A DNA stretch of 64,000 nucleotides from Gyrodactylus bullatarudis. Its lineage: Eukaryota; Platyhelminthes; Monogenea; Gyrodactylidea; Gyrodactylidae. The stretch's first letter is position 1; each line of letters begins with the position of its first letter. Shown here piece after piece: positions 13,074 to 24,020 of the stretch. The DNA is taken from contig SSNU01000051.1 in the NCBI GenBank assembly GCA_012064415.1, forward strand, positions 1-64,000. Reading direction: 5' to 3'. A model generated the notes under the pieces. The model searched no databases. It was not told the origin of the DNA and was given only the letters and a program-made list of their open reading frames with translations. The position numbers and the translations under genes are program-made.

Positions 13074-16000
13074 ATGGAACTAAGTAAGTAAAAAATTTGA
13101 CATAATTCTAGAATGCATTTATCCTGCTTTGCCAAAAACTGAAAGAGGTAAATTCATAATCATGGGTGCTGACCCGAATGGGGAAAATGTTCTTTATACT
13201 AATGATAAATCTGTCATTATCAGGGGAATAAAGGTAAACATTTTATTTTAAATTCTTCAGAATATTACAGAAAATGACATTTACACTCAACACTCTCATC
13301 CTGTTAATGTGGCCAAATACTCGCCATCTCATCATTATATTTGTTCTGGAGGTATGCTTTTTGTATATTTAAATTCCCTTTTTCACAAAAAAATTTTTCA
13401 AATCAATTTTTCTAATTTCAAGTCTCAGCGATTTGTCATATTTATCTATGATCAAATCTAATTTATCATGATTGCGTTTTGTTTTGTGTGTAATTTTTTA
13501 TTGAGATTACTTATTCATCATAAATTAAAAATATTTTACAGAATCATCAAGAATCATATTTCTGCCATTAATTAGTCTCTTACTTAGTAAGCTACTACCT
13601 CAATAGCACAATCAGAAATTTTTAACATATATTTTAAATATTCAAGCAACAAACTAATTTACATTTTGTGAAGATATGAAAATTTTGTCACCTCCGCAAT
13701 GTACAAAATGTTCCAATATGTATGAAGAGTATTAATATTATTTTATACCTCCTTTAATGAATCATTGGAAACAAAAAATTGATAGTTTGAAAATAGGTTG
13801 TATGTGAAAATGAGCTCATTTTGCCAAGATGTAATATTAATTACATAATCATATTGATTTGAATTCTAGACCAAGGTTTTTTTGTGCATTTGTATCGTCT
13901 TTTTCTTCTCTCACATTAATAATGAAAGATCCAATTTTCTTTTCCAGATAAGAATGGCAAAATCAAAATTTGGTCTACTCATGACAAGACTCATGTATTA
14001 AAAAATGAATTTCAGCCCTTTGGCGGTTCCATTATCGATCTCTGCTGGTCCAGTGACTCTAAGCGCATTTTCATCGGTGGCCAAGGTCGAGAACAATTTG
14101 CTACTTGCATTCTAGCTGATACTGGTTCAAGGGTCGGCGAAATCATGGGTATAAGCAAGAGTGTAAACTCTGTCGATATTAAGCCAACTCTTCCGGCCAA
14201 ACTTGTTGCTGGTACTGAGGAAAATTCAGTAGTCTTCTTTGATGGGTATCCGGTGAAATTCAAATGTTGTCATACAATGTTCAAGAAATTCTGCAATGTT
14301 GCACGATACTCACCTGATGGAAAATTGTGTATCTGCGCCGATGCTGATGGCCGCATGTTTTCATTCAACGCAGAGACCAGTGAATTTATCAAGGAAATTC
14401 CAAAATCTCACAATGGTGGTATTTATTCTCTGTCGTTCTCACCAAAGGGTAAATATTTCATCACTGCCAGTGCTGACAAGACACTGAAATTATGGAAGAC
14501 AACACCCGACCTTGACGTAGAACTCGTGAATGAATATGCCTTTGAGAATCATTTAAATAATATGCTGGTTGGATGTGTCTGGAGTGGCGAGTACATTGTG
14601 GCAGCCTCTCTCAAGGGTTATCTCTACGTTTTTGAGGGAAATGAAGAGACCCTGGTTGAATTATCTGCTCCGAAAATTTCCATTCATGGTCACAACAACC
14701 CGATTACATGCTCAGTTTTTTCATCTTCTCTAAAGTCCCTGGTTACTGGTTCACTTGACGCTTCAATTATGGTGAGTGATTTAATTTAAAGAGATTTTCA
14801 CAAAAACTTGCATATTTCAAAAGGTTTTATTAAATATTTCCTATCCAAAGTAAAAACCTAACTGTAGCAAGATTAAACATGGCCAAAAATGGGAATCTAT
14901 CCTCCTTTCGGCAAAACTAGTCTTCATTTTGGTTATTTTGAAATCCCCAAGAGTTAACTTGAACTCTGTTTGTTCTGGTGGTCCGGGTCGGTTCTCGATT
15001 ATCGATGACTTTTCATGAGAAATTGAGAATAAAATGCGAATCTTTCTTAAATCATTCTCTGATTTTGTGCTAAAACTCCAAATATACATGGTCGGGGAGT
15101 CAATAATTTGATCTATAATCTTCCAAAATATCATTCGGGGTCTGCGAATCTTGATGAGTTGCCTCTGAATCAAGATTGAAACGATCACCTTTTCAAAATT
15201 CATTGATTTTGATCGAATCAAAACAGAGCAAATCTTTTCATTCCCAGAATAATAACAAACATTGGAATTTATCTTGGTTTGATTCTGCTTATGTCCATAC
15301 ATGGACCATCTTAGTTTTTTGAAATTCCTGAGTTTTATCAAGAAATAAAACATTTTCAAATAATCCACCCTGATACACGTCAACAAGACTTTTTCCACAT
15401 TTTCGGCATCGGTCCAGTTGTATTGGCCACAGCCATGTGAAGAGGTCTCAACATGATTAGTTATTCCAACTTCCTTTGTTAAATTGCAATATAACTCATA
15501 CGGGGTTTTCCTTGTCACAAACAGTGAGCCAAGATAATTTGTGTCTTTGGTAAATCCCTCAACACGCATTGCCTCTACCTTATGAATGAAGAAATTGCTT
15601 AGAAAACTCGTTTGAACTCTGAGATCTTGACTTGCTAAAAGATTCAATAGTCCACTAAACTTAAAATCCCTTTTCTGATAACTAATCATGAACCCTGTCT
15701 GCATAATCCTCAGCCCTGGTACCGATGCATACCTTGCTAGAGTACAACATTTATGTTCGGTGAATGAATAGTTACTTTTGGCAAAGGACACCAAAACTTG
15801 AATCCTTTCAAACTCAAAATCATCAAATTTTGTTATGATATCGTCATTCCGGTCGAAGATGATAAAATATTTGGGATCAATATAACGATTCCTGATCATT
15901 TTGTACATTTTTGCAAATGCAACTTCCTTGCTCATTAACCCTTTTGTGTAGACTTGATAGAGGATTTCAACATGAGGAAGCTGTGTGTTCCATCCCACGT

Positions 16001-19000
16001 TCCTTATAACGTGAGGATTTTTATTATAGTCTTCATAGTCTAGGCTGGCATTGGGAATATTTCCACATTCGAAATAGTCACTCTTGAAATGCTGAATAAA
16101 TGTGAAAAGTAACCAAAATCTCATTACTATCAGTGATTATCTCATAGGCAAGAGCTACATTCATTGAAAAAAAATCCATTAAAAAATTGTGATTATTTTT
16201 TGAATGAACTGCCATTGTAATCACCCAGAATGAAATCCCAATAATTCCAAGAAAATACTGATCCAAACAAGGCATATTTTTATTTGAATTTTACAAAAAA
16301 ATTGATTCTATCATTTATCATGGTGAAAATCTTTGAAAAGTTTTTCAATCAAGATTTTGGGTATCAAAACAAAGTCAAAAGCATATATGGTTTTTGATAA
16401 TTACAGTCAAACCAGGAAAAAGTTGACTCTCCCTAATCAATTTCTATAATTTTATAAAGGACCTTAGTTAGAGTTTCGAATAATGATTTAAAGAATATAC
16501 ATATTTTTTAGATCTGGCCAAATGCCACGCCAACTCTGTGCAATCCCATGGACATTGTCGGTCAGCACACAAGTCAAATCAATGCTATGGCTACTAAAAA
16601 TGATTTATTGGCCACTGTCGGCATAGATGACAAATTGATCATATCCAACCTTGAAACTCGTAAATACATGTAAGTAAGGAATAGAATCTTTCTTTAATAG
16701 GAAAATAAATACTAGTAAAAGTAGATTGAATCTTGTTCCAAAGCCTCTTCCAAACGTTTCGGTACTGATAGATAGTCAAGTACCTTATTCAGTGGATGAA
16801 ATGCTTGTAACCTAAACTCTCAATTCAATTTTATCTAAAAACCTTTGTATTCCTATTGGTCCAGATCTGTAAAACCATTCAAAATTAAATAAGCCTGTAG
16901 GAAAATCAAACTAACTAAAAAATCTGAAATTAACCTAATTAGACTCTTTGAGGGCTTTTGAGTGAGTCAGTTTCTATTAATTCGAGTTTGTTCATAAATA
17001 TATATATACCAGTCGTGAAAGCAGTTACCTGGCCTTACTTTGAAGATTGCGCGTTAGTCTATGACGCTCATTAGATGGAATGGTCTATTTCTATCAACAC
17101 TACAATTCTGTGATAGATTTTACTAATCAACATAATTTTTTTTATAGAGAATTTTATTAATGTTAAAATCAATTTTGCATTTATCATATGCAAACACGCT
17201 CACTTCTGTTCCAGAAATGTTGGAGCATTTTTAAATACATTTTCAAATTGGGTTTTTAATGCTTAAAATTATCTTAGATCCCGTTATAAATTGAGCAATT
17301 CTATTTAAAAGAAATTCGATGATCAAGTGGTTCTGAAACTCTAACTGAAAGACTTACTCTATCCCCTTGTAGTCATCATCTTCAAAAACAGATTGGACAC
17401 AACCCTATTAAATGGAATAAATTTTGTTGGAAGAATTCTTAATCCCTCGATTCTTCGATTGGGATAAATTATTCTCTTTTAACCAGGTTTTATCACATGA
17501 TCACTAATCCTCGATCAGTTAAGGCAGCTATAAAAAAACATGATGATTGTTGAAAATCCTAGGTTTTTACATTATCAATTTCGAATTCATCAAAAATTTT
17601 CAATTTTCTTCTTGAGATCAAGATATTTTTCTTTTTTAAATTCGCAATAAGCTTTCTACTTGTGAGTAAATCATTTTTTATTTTTCTGTTAAAGTTTTCA
17701 GCCAACTAAATTACTTATAATTATAGAAATAATATTTTTCTTTTCAATTAGTGACACCTTCAAATTGGACTCTCAGCCGAAAGGTGTTGCTGTGGCCAAG
17801 GATAGAAATCTCCTTATTGCCCAATGCATCAACCATCTTTATCTGTTTGACAATATTTCTGCTTCCAATCCCTCTGTATCCGCCGGTCCAAAGACAGTAG
17901 TTAATCTTGCAAAAAATGAGGAAGCCTCTTGTGTCGATGTTAACGCTGATGGTACTCTGATTGTTGTCGGCTTCACAAATGGGGTCGTAAGAATTTATCG
18001 AATTTCCAAGGATTCCCTTGAAATCAAAGAATTGACAAATGTTCCCATCAAGAGTAGAAACCAGATCAACGATATCAAGTTTTCCCCTTGTCAAAAATAC
18101 TTTGCCATGTGTGATGTTGACAGATATGTTCAGTTCTATGAGGTAAGCTTCTCATCTATAGGTTAGAATCTTAAAGTAAGATTCCAAACTTTTTTCTTGT
18201 ATTGGCAATCTATAATAATTATTAATTATATATCATAATCTATTATTATTATAATCTCTATTATGTTCCTATTAAATATCTGAGTATCAAAGCATCATAT
18301 TTTTACAAAAGATTTTGAAGGTATCAAGAAAAAAACTATCTAGCTTTTTCATCGATGCCATAATTTTAGGTTTGTCTATTACCCTTTAAGCCATAATTCT
18401 GTCTTGAAGTATCTAAAAATAATTTATAGACCGCTTTTCTGGTAGAAGAACTATAACACTCTAGAATATAACCCGTAGAATTCGAAGATGTGATCACCTC
18501 TTGAGATATAAAAGCTGACAATTTTTGTGACCTAAAAATTATTTATTATTATTATTTTTTTGGGAAAACATAGCATATTCATTATCAGTGTATTCTGAAA
18601 CTATGCAAAATTCTCAATTTCAGCAATTTCCCTTGAAAAAACTTTCTCTGAGTCTTAAAGGGTTGAAAGCAATTTAATTTTCCTGAAATTTATACTATGT
18701 AAAGACTGTGATTAACTTCACTTTTGACTTTAGCTAATTAACTCTGAAAATGATGATGAAATATCTGTTAAAATCATCCATGAAGACATTTGCAGAATTC
18801 ACACTGCTCGCGTTAACAAAATTAGCTGGCACTCTTCAAGCAAGTATCTTGCATCTGGTTCCTTGGACTGTTCCATCATCATTTGGAGACTGGATCAGAT
18901 TCGCAATCGCATTCAGTTTAGTCGTAAGTTTTCTCTAACAACCATGTTCCGTCTTCCATGATCTTCACAATTCCCACCAGACATCTTATGAGATTTTAAG

Positions 19001-19208
19001 ATTTGTTATTTTCTTTCTCGACCAATGAAAATTTAGATTGGTCTCAACCAATCATATCAGAGCTGATTCAATGAAATTTAATTTAAACTTGTCTCTTTCA
19101 GATGCTCATCCAATGAATCAAATAACAGGTTTGCACTGGGACGGTGATGAACTCTTTTCAACTGGCCAAGATGGGTCTGTTAAAGTCTGGAAAGTTTCCC
19201 TTGATTGA
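13074..19208 (+). CDS. WDR1: WDR1 / actin-interacting protein 1, eight exons
   Basis: Exons 13074-13083, 13112-13233, 13261-13351, 13948-14771, 16512-16669, 17752-18142, 18734-18923 and 19102-19208 join to 630 codons in one frame; family members are near 600. The product is the two-propeller WD40 protein that works with cofilin to take apart actin filaments. Recognisable stretches include LPKTERGKF and GADPNGENVLYTN near the N-terminus, the repeated SPDGKL and SADKTLKLW strands, and a C-terminal TGQDGSVKVWKV ending. Introns 1 and 2 are 28 and 27 bp, while intron 4 is 1740 bp and holds a separate gene on the other strand. AATAAA-type signals follow at about 19354. The 10-nt first exon rests on splice sites and reading frame alone. 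Confidence 0.93.
14841..16124 (-). CDS. Secreted/GPI-like family protein, member 1 (nested in WDR1)
   Basis: A single-exon gene of 427 codons lies wholly within WDR1 intron 4, on the opposite strand. An N-terminal hydrophobic segment (RFWLLFTFIQ) looks like a signal peptide. The C-terminus is hydrophobic (FWPCLILLQLGFYFG), as in GPI-anchored precursors. It is a clear paralogue of the protein at 20437: shared stretches are MIFWKIIDQII, a RVEG-x2-KDTNYL block, a CCTLA-x-Y / YCTLAIY block, and the paired cysteines of CYYSGNEKIC. Several N-x-S/T sites suggest glycosylation. I do not recognise the family and assign no function. Confidence 0.85.
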   Translation of the reverse strand: MRFWLLFTFIQHFKSDYFECGNIPNASLDYEDYNKNPHVIRNVGWNTQLPHVEILYQVYTKGLMSKEVAFAKMYKMIRNRYIDPKYFIIFDRNDDIITKFDDFEFERIQVLVSFAKSNYSFTEHKCCTLARYASVPGLRIMQTGFMISYQKRDFKFSGLLNLLASQDLRVQTSFLSNFFIHKVEAMRVEGFTKDTNYLGSLFVTRKTPYELYCNLTKEVGITNHVETSSHGCGQYNWTDAENVEKVLLTCIRVDYLKMFYFLIKLRNFKKLRWSMYGHKQNQTKINSNVCYYSGNEKICSVLIRSKSMNFEKVIVSILIQRQLIKIRRPRMIFWKIIDQIIDSPTMYIWSFSTKSENDLRKIRILFSISHEKSSIIENRPGPPEQTEFKLTLGDFKITKMKTSFAERRIDSHFWPCLILLQLGFYFG

Positions 19209-20436
19209 AGCATCATTGTAGCACTCGACAAAACCCACAGGACAAGGAATTCATGGCAATTTTTTTTTCATTTCAAAAATTACTTCTATTTAAACAGTTG
19301 TATCGTTCATCCTTGATATGCTCACCAAAATATAGTTTCCCTTACTCATTTCAATAAAATATATATTTGATAAAATATACATTTTGTCTATCATGTTCGG
19401 ATTATTATTATTATGGAATCTAAGATCTTCAATTGGGATCTTAGTAAGAGTTTAGAAATCTGAACTCTCTAGTTTAATCTAAACCCCAGTAGTCCAGGTC
19501 TTGAAAACAATTCAAAACTATTTCAGTATTATAATAGACTGATGTTTTATCACTTATATCAATCAATGAAATTACTACAGAAACATAACAAGCCAATACT
19601 TAAAAATAATAAATGAATATGAAAATTTCCTGATACACTGTCAGTTCACGTTATTTTTTTCAAAAAATTCATCATATTAGATTCAACCATATTTAAATCC
19701 AGTATTACTCAATAATATTTAAAGTCATATTTCCTTGTTTCTCGATTTTAGAACTACAATTTTCATTATCACTTAATGCTGTACAAACTTGAACATTTCT
19801 GACCTGGTAACCAATTTTAAATTTCGATCAATAACGTCTTCTCTATTCTTTATATGACATGTATGACACTGATGAGAATACCCGAAATAGAATTCTTTAT
19901 CTGTAAAATAATCTGGCTTCTTCTAATTTTAAATGTAACTACTTCACAGGACAAAAGACTGACTGAGTTGCAATAATCTGAAGAAAAAATCTGCCCATCT
20001 TATCCCAATTTAAAGATAGCTGCACTTAATTGTTGTCCCTATTTTTCTGAATTAAGTCTCAGAGTATTCTTCAACCAATCAAAATTTTTAATGAATGAGT
20101 AACTAGATTCCTGAGCTAGAAGTATTTCATCGTGTAAGCTGATAGCAGGTTAAAAATGATTCCATAGAATTTAAAATTTAAACTAAAAGGATTTATTTTG
20201 TAAAATATGTGCTGTAACAGTTAAATGGTGAAAAAAAACACAAGATATTTGAAAACGTCAAGAATTTACTCTGAAGTACTATGACTACTCAAATGACTAT
20301 TTTCTACTTATTTTTGAGTTACTGATTTTTTATTTTATTTGGTGCTATTTTTGAGGCCCTACTAATTAGTAATTAGTAATTACTAATTAGATATGCAAAA
20401 GTTTTTTTCACAATGAAATTGTAAATTTCTTGATAA
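19209..20436. other. Intergenic, WDR1 3' end and repeat words
   Basis: Holds the WDR1 3' UTR with an AATAAA at about 19356. From there to 20436 no gene is visible. A TTTTTGAGGCCCTA repeat word followed by an AATTAGTAATTA palindromic run lies at about 20350-20392, just before the next gene. Confidence 0.45.
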
Positions 20437-21765
20437 ATGAAAAAAAGTCACTGGATTTTGTTAGCATTGACTCTTTTTCAGTTACCTACAAAATGTGATC
20501 ACATAAAATGCCGAAATATTCCGGGCAATATTCTAGATGTTGAGGACTACGAAAGGAATCCGCACATAATCAAAAATTTTGGCAGCACTCGAGTTCCATT
20601 CGAGGATGCTCATATTATAAATGAATATTTCATTCGCACCAGGTTGAGTAACAAGGATACTTTTGAGCAACTCGTTTGGATGATAAAGAACTCCCTATTA
20701 GACCTGGAACTCTTTACCTTTTATGATGCAAATAATCAGGAAATCTTTGACAGTCACATTCTTGATGAAATCAGTCCGGAAGTTTTCAAGTGTGAACTTC
20801 CAGAAGGACAAAAGCCTCCTTCGAACGAACATGCTTATTGTACCTTGGCTATTTATGATAGAAATGCTAGGTATAAAACGGACAAATCTGATATCTATGA
20901 CTATTTCAGTCAGGATAAGCAGAAAAGTGATCTGGTCACGAATTTAACTTCAAAATCCATTGAGAGCCAAGAAATGTTTCTTCAAAGTATATTTGTTAAG
21001 GACTTTGAATTCTTTCGTGTCGAAGGTAACATCAAGGACACCAATTATCTTCTCTCCTTATTCTTCACAAGAAATACCTCCTATCAGCATTATTGTAATT
21101 TTAGCCAAGATAAGAGAAAATATTTGAATAACCAGGCATCTTCATTTGGATGTATGTACTCGACCAATGATCATGCCTCTGATATTCTTCTAACATGTAT
21201 GGCTATTGAATTTGTTGAGACAATAGACCTAATTCAAAGTTTAAGAAGATCCCTCGGCTTTAAAGAGGTTGTCGTCAATAATTTAGCCCATAGGCTCAAT
21301 GTAAGACCGAATGGTTGCTTTTTCCTCAATGAGAATCAAAAGAGATGTTCCATGTCTGTAATAACCCCGATAAAGAGTCAAGAGAAAATTCTACTATCAT
21401 TGTACAAGCAAAAGTCATACATCACAACTGGTAAGGTACGAATGATATTTTGGAAAATCATCGATCAGATCATCTATAACACAGAAATTTCTAGTGTCTA
21501 CTATTCAAGTGTGGCAACACCGACAGGGGGTAGGAGAATTTTTGTCACTTTTTCCTTGGGTCAGAATGATCTGACTCAAAATTCCATAACACCCCGTGTA
21601 ATCTACCAACATCCGACAGTGCCGCCAAGAAATAAAAACTTATTCCCTGGAGAAATTCTAATGTTGAACGACCTGGATAATTATAATTATCACTCTAGAG
21701 TGAGATATTTTAATTTTCTTTCAACTTTGGTGATATTGTTGAGTTGTTGGAGACTATTTTCATAA
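20437..21765 (+). CDS. Secreted/GPI-like family protein, member 2
   Basis: A single exon of 442 codons. The signal peptide is typical (WILLALTLFQLPTKC). About 15 cysteines lie in the mature part. The C-terminus ends in a hydrophobic tail (LSTLVILLSCWRLFS) after a basic spacer, as in GPI precursors. It shares with member 1 the RVEGNIKDTNYLLSLF-type block, the two cysteines of CFFLNENQKRC and MIFWKIIDQII. It shares with member 3 the PGE-then-LND/FND motif before the tail. AATAAA follows at about 21813. Unknown function; surface or secreted location is inferred from the two hydrophobic ends. Confidence 0.87.
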   Translation: MKKSHWILLALTLFQLPTKCDHIKCRNIPGNILDVEDYERNPHIIKNFGSTRVPFEDAHIINEYFIRTRLSNKDTFEQLVWMIKNSLLDLELFTFYDANNQEIFDSHILDEISPEVFKCELPEGQKPPSNEHAYCTLAIYDRNARYKTDKSDIYDYFSQDKQKSDLVTNLTSKSIESQEMFLQSIFVKDFEFFRVEGNIKDTNYLLSLFFTRNTSYQHYCNFSQDKRKYLNNQASSFGCMYSTNDHASDILLTCMAIEFVETIDLIQSLRRSLGFKEVVVNNLAHRLNVRPNGCFFLNENQKRCSMSVITPIKSQEKILLSLYKQKSYITTGKVRMIFWKIIDQIIYNTEISSVYYSSVATPTGGRRIFVTFSLGQNDLTQNSITPRVIYQHPTVPPRNKNLFPGEILMLNDLDNYNYHSRVRYFNFLSTLVILLSCWRLFS

Positions 21766-22506
21766 TCTTACAGTTAATATTTTATTTGTTGAATAACGAT
21801 TTATTGAGGAAAAAATAAATATCAATATCTTTTGTCTGGATAGCCCTTAATGTCCAAAATTATTATTTTTTCATCACACAAATTACAGCGTTCCTGCGTT
21901 ATTCTTGTCGATAAATTTACAATGATGGAAGCAATTCACAATTGTTTGTCTACTCACATCATTCCAGGCTTCTTTAACTAGCAATAAACAACTTTTAAGA
22001 TTAACATTTTTTCTCAAGTCCTTTACAGGAATTTTTTCGACTGTTATCTTCTTGTTGAGAAGCTTTCTGTATTGACATTTAAAGGATCTAATTATTCCAG
22101 CATCGAGAGGCTGACATACCGATGTACAATTGGGAGGAAGAAAATGAATCTTGATAAAATGAAAATATAATCATAATTAATGTAAAATAGAGAATCCTGG
22201 AATATCATACCTTAATGTTTCTAAGACGGACTCCTTCTTCGAGTCTGTGACTTGAAGCATTGTCAATGAACAATATTTTTTTTTCTTCTTCTTCCTTAAT
22301 TCATCGTCCCATTCCTGTAGGCCCTTTGTAAATAAAGATCTTGTCATCCATCCTTTCTTTGATGACGAATAGTTGAGAAACTCAGAGTCATGATCGTCAA
22401 AAAACCCAGGTTGCTTTACATTGTTAATTATTTGTAAGGGCCTTTTGTCACCAACAGCATTTGTGCAAAATACAAGCGTTATTCTGTCCTTTAGTTCTTT
22501 AAAGCC

Positions 22507-23814
22507 ATGAGCATTTTCGGTTTTGTGAACAAGAATTTTTTTCTTATTGTAATTTTTCTTATCGCTTTTGTAGATAGAATTAAGGATTTAAATATTGGTT
22601 TAAATGAAATGATTTCATTAGATGTAAGCTCTTTATTTCCTAGTATACCTATTGAGGAGACATTATCTGTTATTAAATCTTTCATTGATGAACACGAAGG
22701 TTTTGAAATGCAAAGTAATGAGATCACTGATCTCATTAGGATCTGTTGTACAAACGTTCCGTTATCATTTCAAAACAAAGTATTCATCCAGAAAGATGGA
22801 ATAGCTATGGGTTCACCTCTTAGTCCTCTTTTAGCAGACATCTTCCTAGGTTGGTTAGAATTAAATAAAATGTCTGAAACAATCAATTCTTACACTGATG
22901 TTTACATCAGATATGTTGATGACACTTTTATTTTAATGAAGCCTAACGTATCAGTAGATGATTTTTTCTCCAAGATGAATTCGTTTCATCCGAATATAGT
23001 TTTTACTATGGAAAGAGAATCTAATGGTATCTTGAGTTTCTTAGATGTCAAATTGACTAGAAGAGAAGATGGATCAATTCTGAGAAATATTTATAAGAAG
23101 AAGACTGACACCGGGAAGTATCTACATTATGCTAGTTTCAGTCCTATTTCTCATAAAGTTGGCTTAGTAATTGGTCTAAGTAAGAGGATAAGAAAGATAG
23201 CAAGCCCTGAGGAATGGTCTAACGAAATAGAGAACGTGAAGTTAAGTCTGAAGGAAAATGGTTATCCTGGTAAATTTGTTGACAAATTCATGAATGTATC
23301 TATGGATAGAAATGAGGTTGTCGAAACAGATGAATTGGAGAAAACAACTATTTTTATGAAGCTTAACTTCAAAGGTGATGGGTTCAGCAATGACATTAGA
23401 AGAAGGCTAAATGATCTCATCAATCAACATTATAATAACATACAATTGAAAATTGTATTTAAAACTCAGAGATTGTTTAGTTTAATTCATAAGGATTTAC
23501 TGAAGCCAGAGGAGAAAACTCTATTAGTTTACAAATTCCAATGTGATTGTGGAGCCTCGTATATAGGTAGAACGATTAGGAAATTATCTACACGAGCGGA
23601 GGATCATCTGAAGAAGGATACTGCGGTTACAAGGCATCTTAAACAAGAAGATCATACAGCTTCAATTTCAAATTTTTCCGTTTTATACAAAAACCCTAAT
23701 GACGACAGCATAGATGTATGGGTGAAAGAGAAATTTCTTATTAACCTATATAAACCTAATCTATGTGTTCAGAAAAATTATTCCTATAATCTTCAACTCC
23801 CTTGGCCTATGTGA
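22507..23814 (+). CDS. Penelope-like RT with GIY-YIG endonuclease (5'-truncated)
   Basis: The first 20 or so codons are read from antisense Tigger sequence; RT similarity begins near 22570. Visible RT motifs are SLDVSSLFPSIP, GIAMGSPLSPLLADIF and RYVDDTFIL (YVDD active site). The C-terminal 90 residues are a GIY-YIG endonuclease: CDCGASYIGRTIRKL with a downstream arginine and the conserved VKEKFLINLYKPNL helix. RT followed by GIY-YIG is the layout of Penelope-like elements. The fingers region before the first motif is missing, so this copy is 5'-truncated. The element runs from about 22555 to about 24040 and lies opposite to, and inside, the Tigger-like transposase. Confidence 0.9.
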   Translation: MSIFGFVNKNFFLIVIFLIAFVDRIKDLNIGLNEMISLDVSSLFPSIPIEETLSVIKSFIDEHEGFEMQSNEITDLIRICCTNVPLSFQNKVFIQKDGIAMGSPLSPLLADIFLGWLELNKMSETINSYTDVYIRYVDDTFILMKPNVSVDDFFSKMNSFHPNIVFTMERESNGILSFLDVKLTRREDGSILRNIYKKKTDTGKYLHYASFSPISHKVGLVIGLSKRIRKIASPEEWSNEIENVKLSLKENGYPGKFVDKFMNVSMDRNEVVETDELEKTTIFMKLNFKGDGFSNDIRRRLNDLINQHYNNIQLKIVFKTQRLFSLIHKDLLKPEEKTLLVYKFQCDCGASYIGRTIRKLSTRAEDHLKKDTAVTRHLKQEDHTASISNFSVLYKNPNDDSIDVWVKEKFLINLYKPNLCVQKNYSYNLQLPWPM

Positions 23815-23969
23815 GCTTTTTCACTTTTCTCTCCACTGTTGCTATTTATTGGAGAGTTTTGGTGTTTTTTCAGCTTGCATTTTATTATTATTTTCTTTGA
23901 CTTTACTATTTCTTTCATGATTTGTAAAATATTATCTTGAATGAATTCTTAACTTATATCATTTTTGAA

Positions 23970-24020
23970 GAATTACCACTGATGATGCTTCAAGAAATGT
24001 ACATATAGCCCTAATATATC
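23970..24020 (+). ncRNA. Hammerhead-like motif in Penelope 3' end
   Basis: CTGATGA at 23979-23985 and GAAA at 23994-23997 fit the catalytic core. The next bases, TGTACAT, allow a 2-3 bp stem III ending in an AUA triplet. The stem I 5' strand is ACCA (23975-23978), but the 3' side (TAGCC) pairs poorly in this copy. The same element end at 63.5 kb has full ACCA/TGGT pairing. Stem II is one or two pairs only. Confidence 0.5.

Noticed and set aside
16078..16275. Separate 65-codon ORF upstream of family gene 1
   Set aside because: It overlaps the start of the family gene in another frame, with no signal or similarity.
22507..22570. MSIFGFVNKNFFLIVIFLIAF as a signal peptide of the Penelope ORF
   Set aside because: These codons are antisense to Tigger transposase coding sequence (KTENAHGFK region). 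The hydrophobicity is accidental and the element is 5'-truncated.
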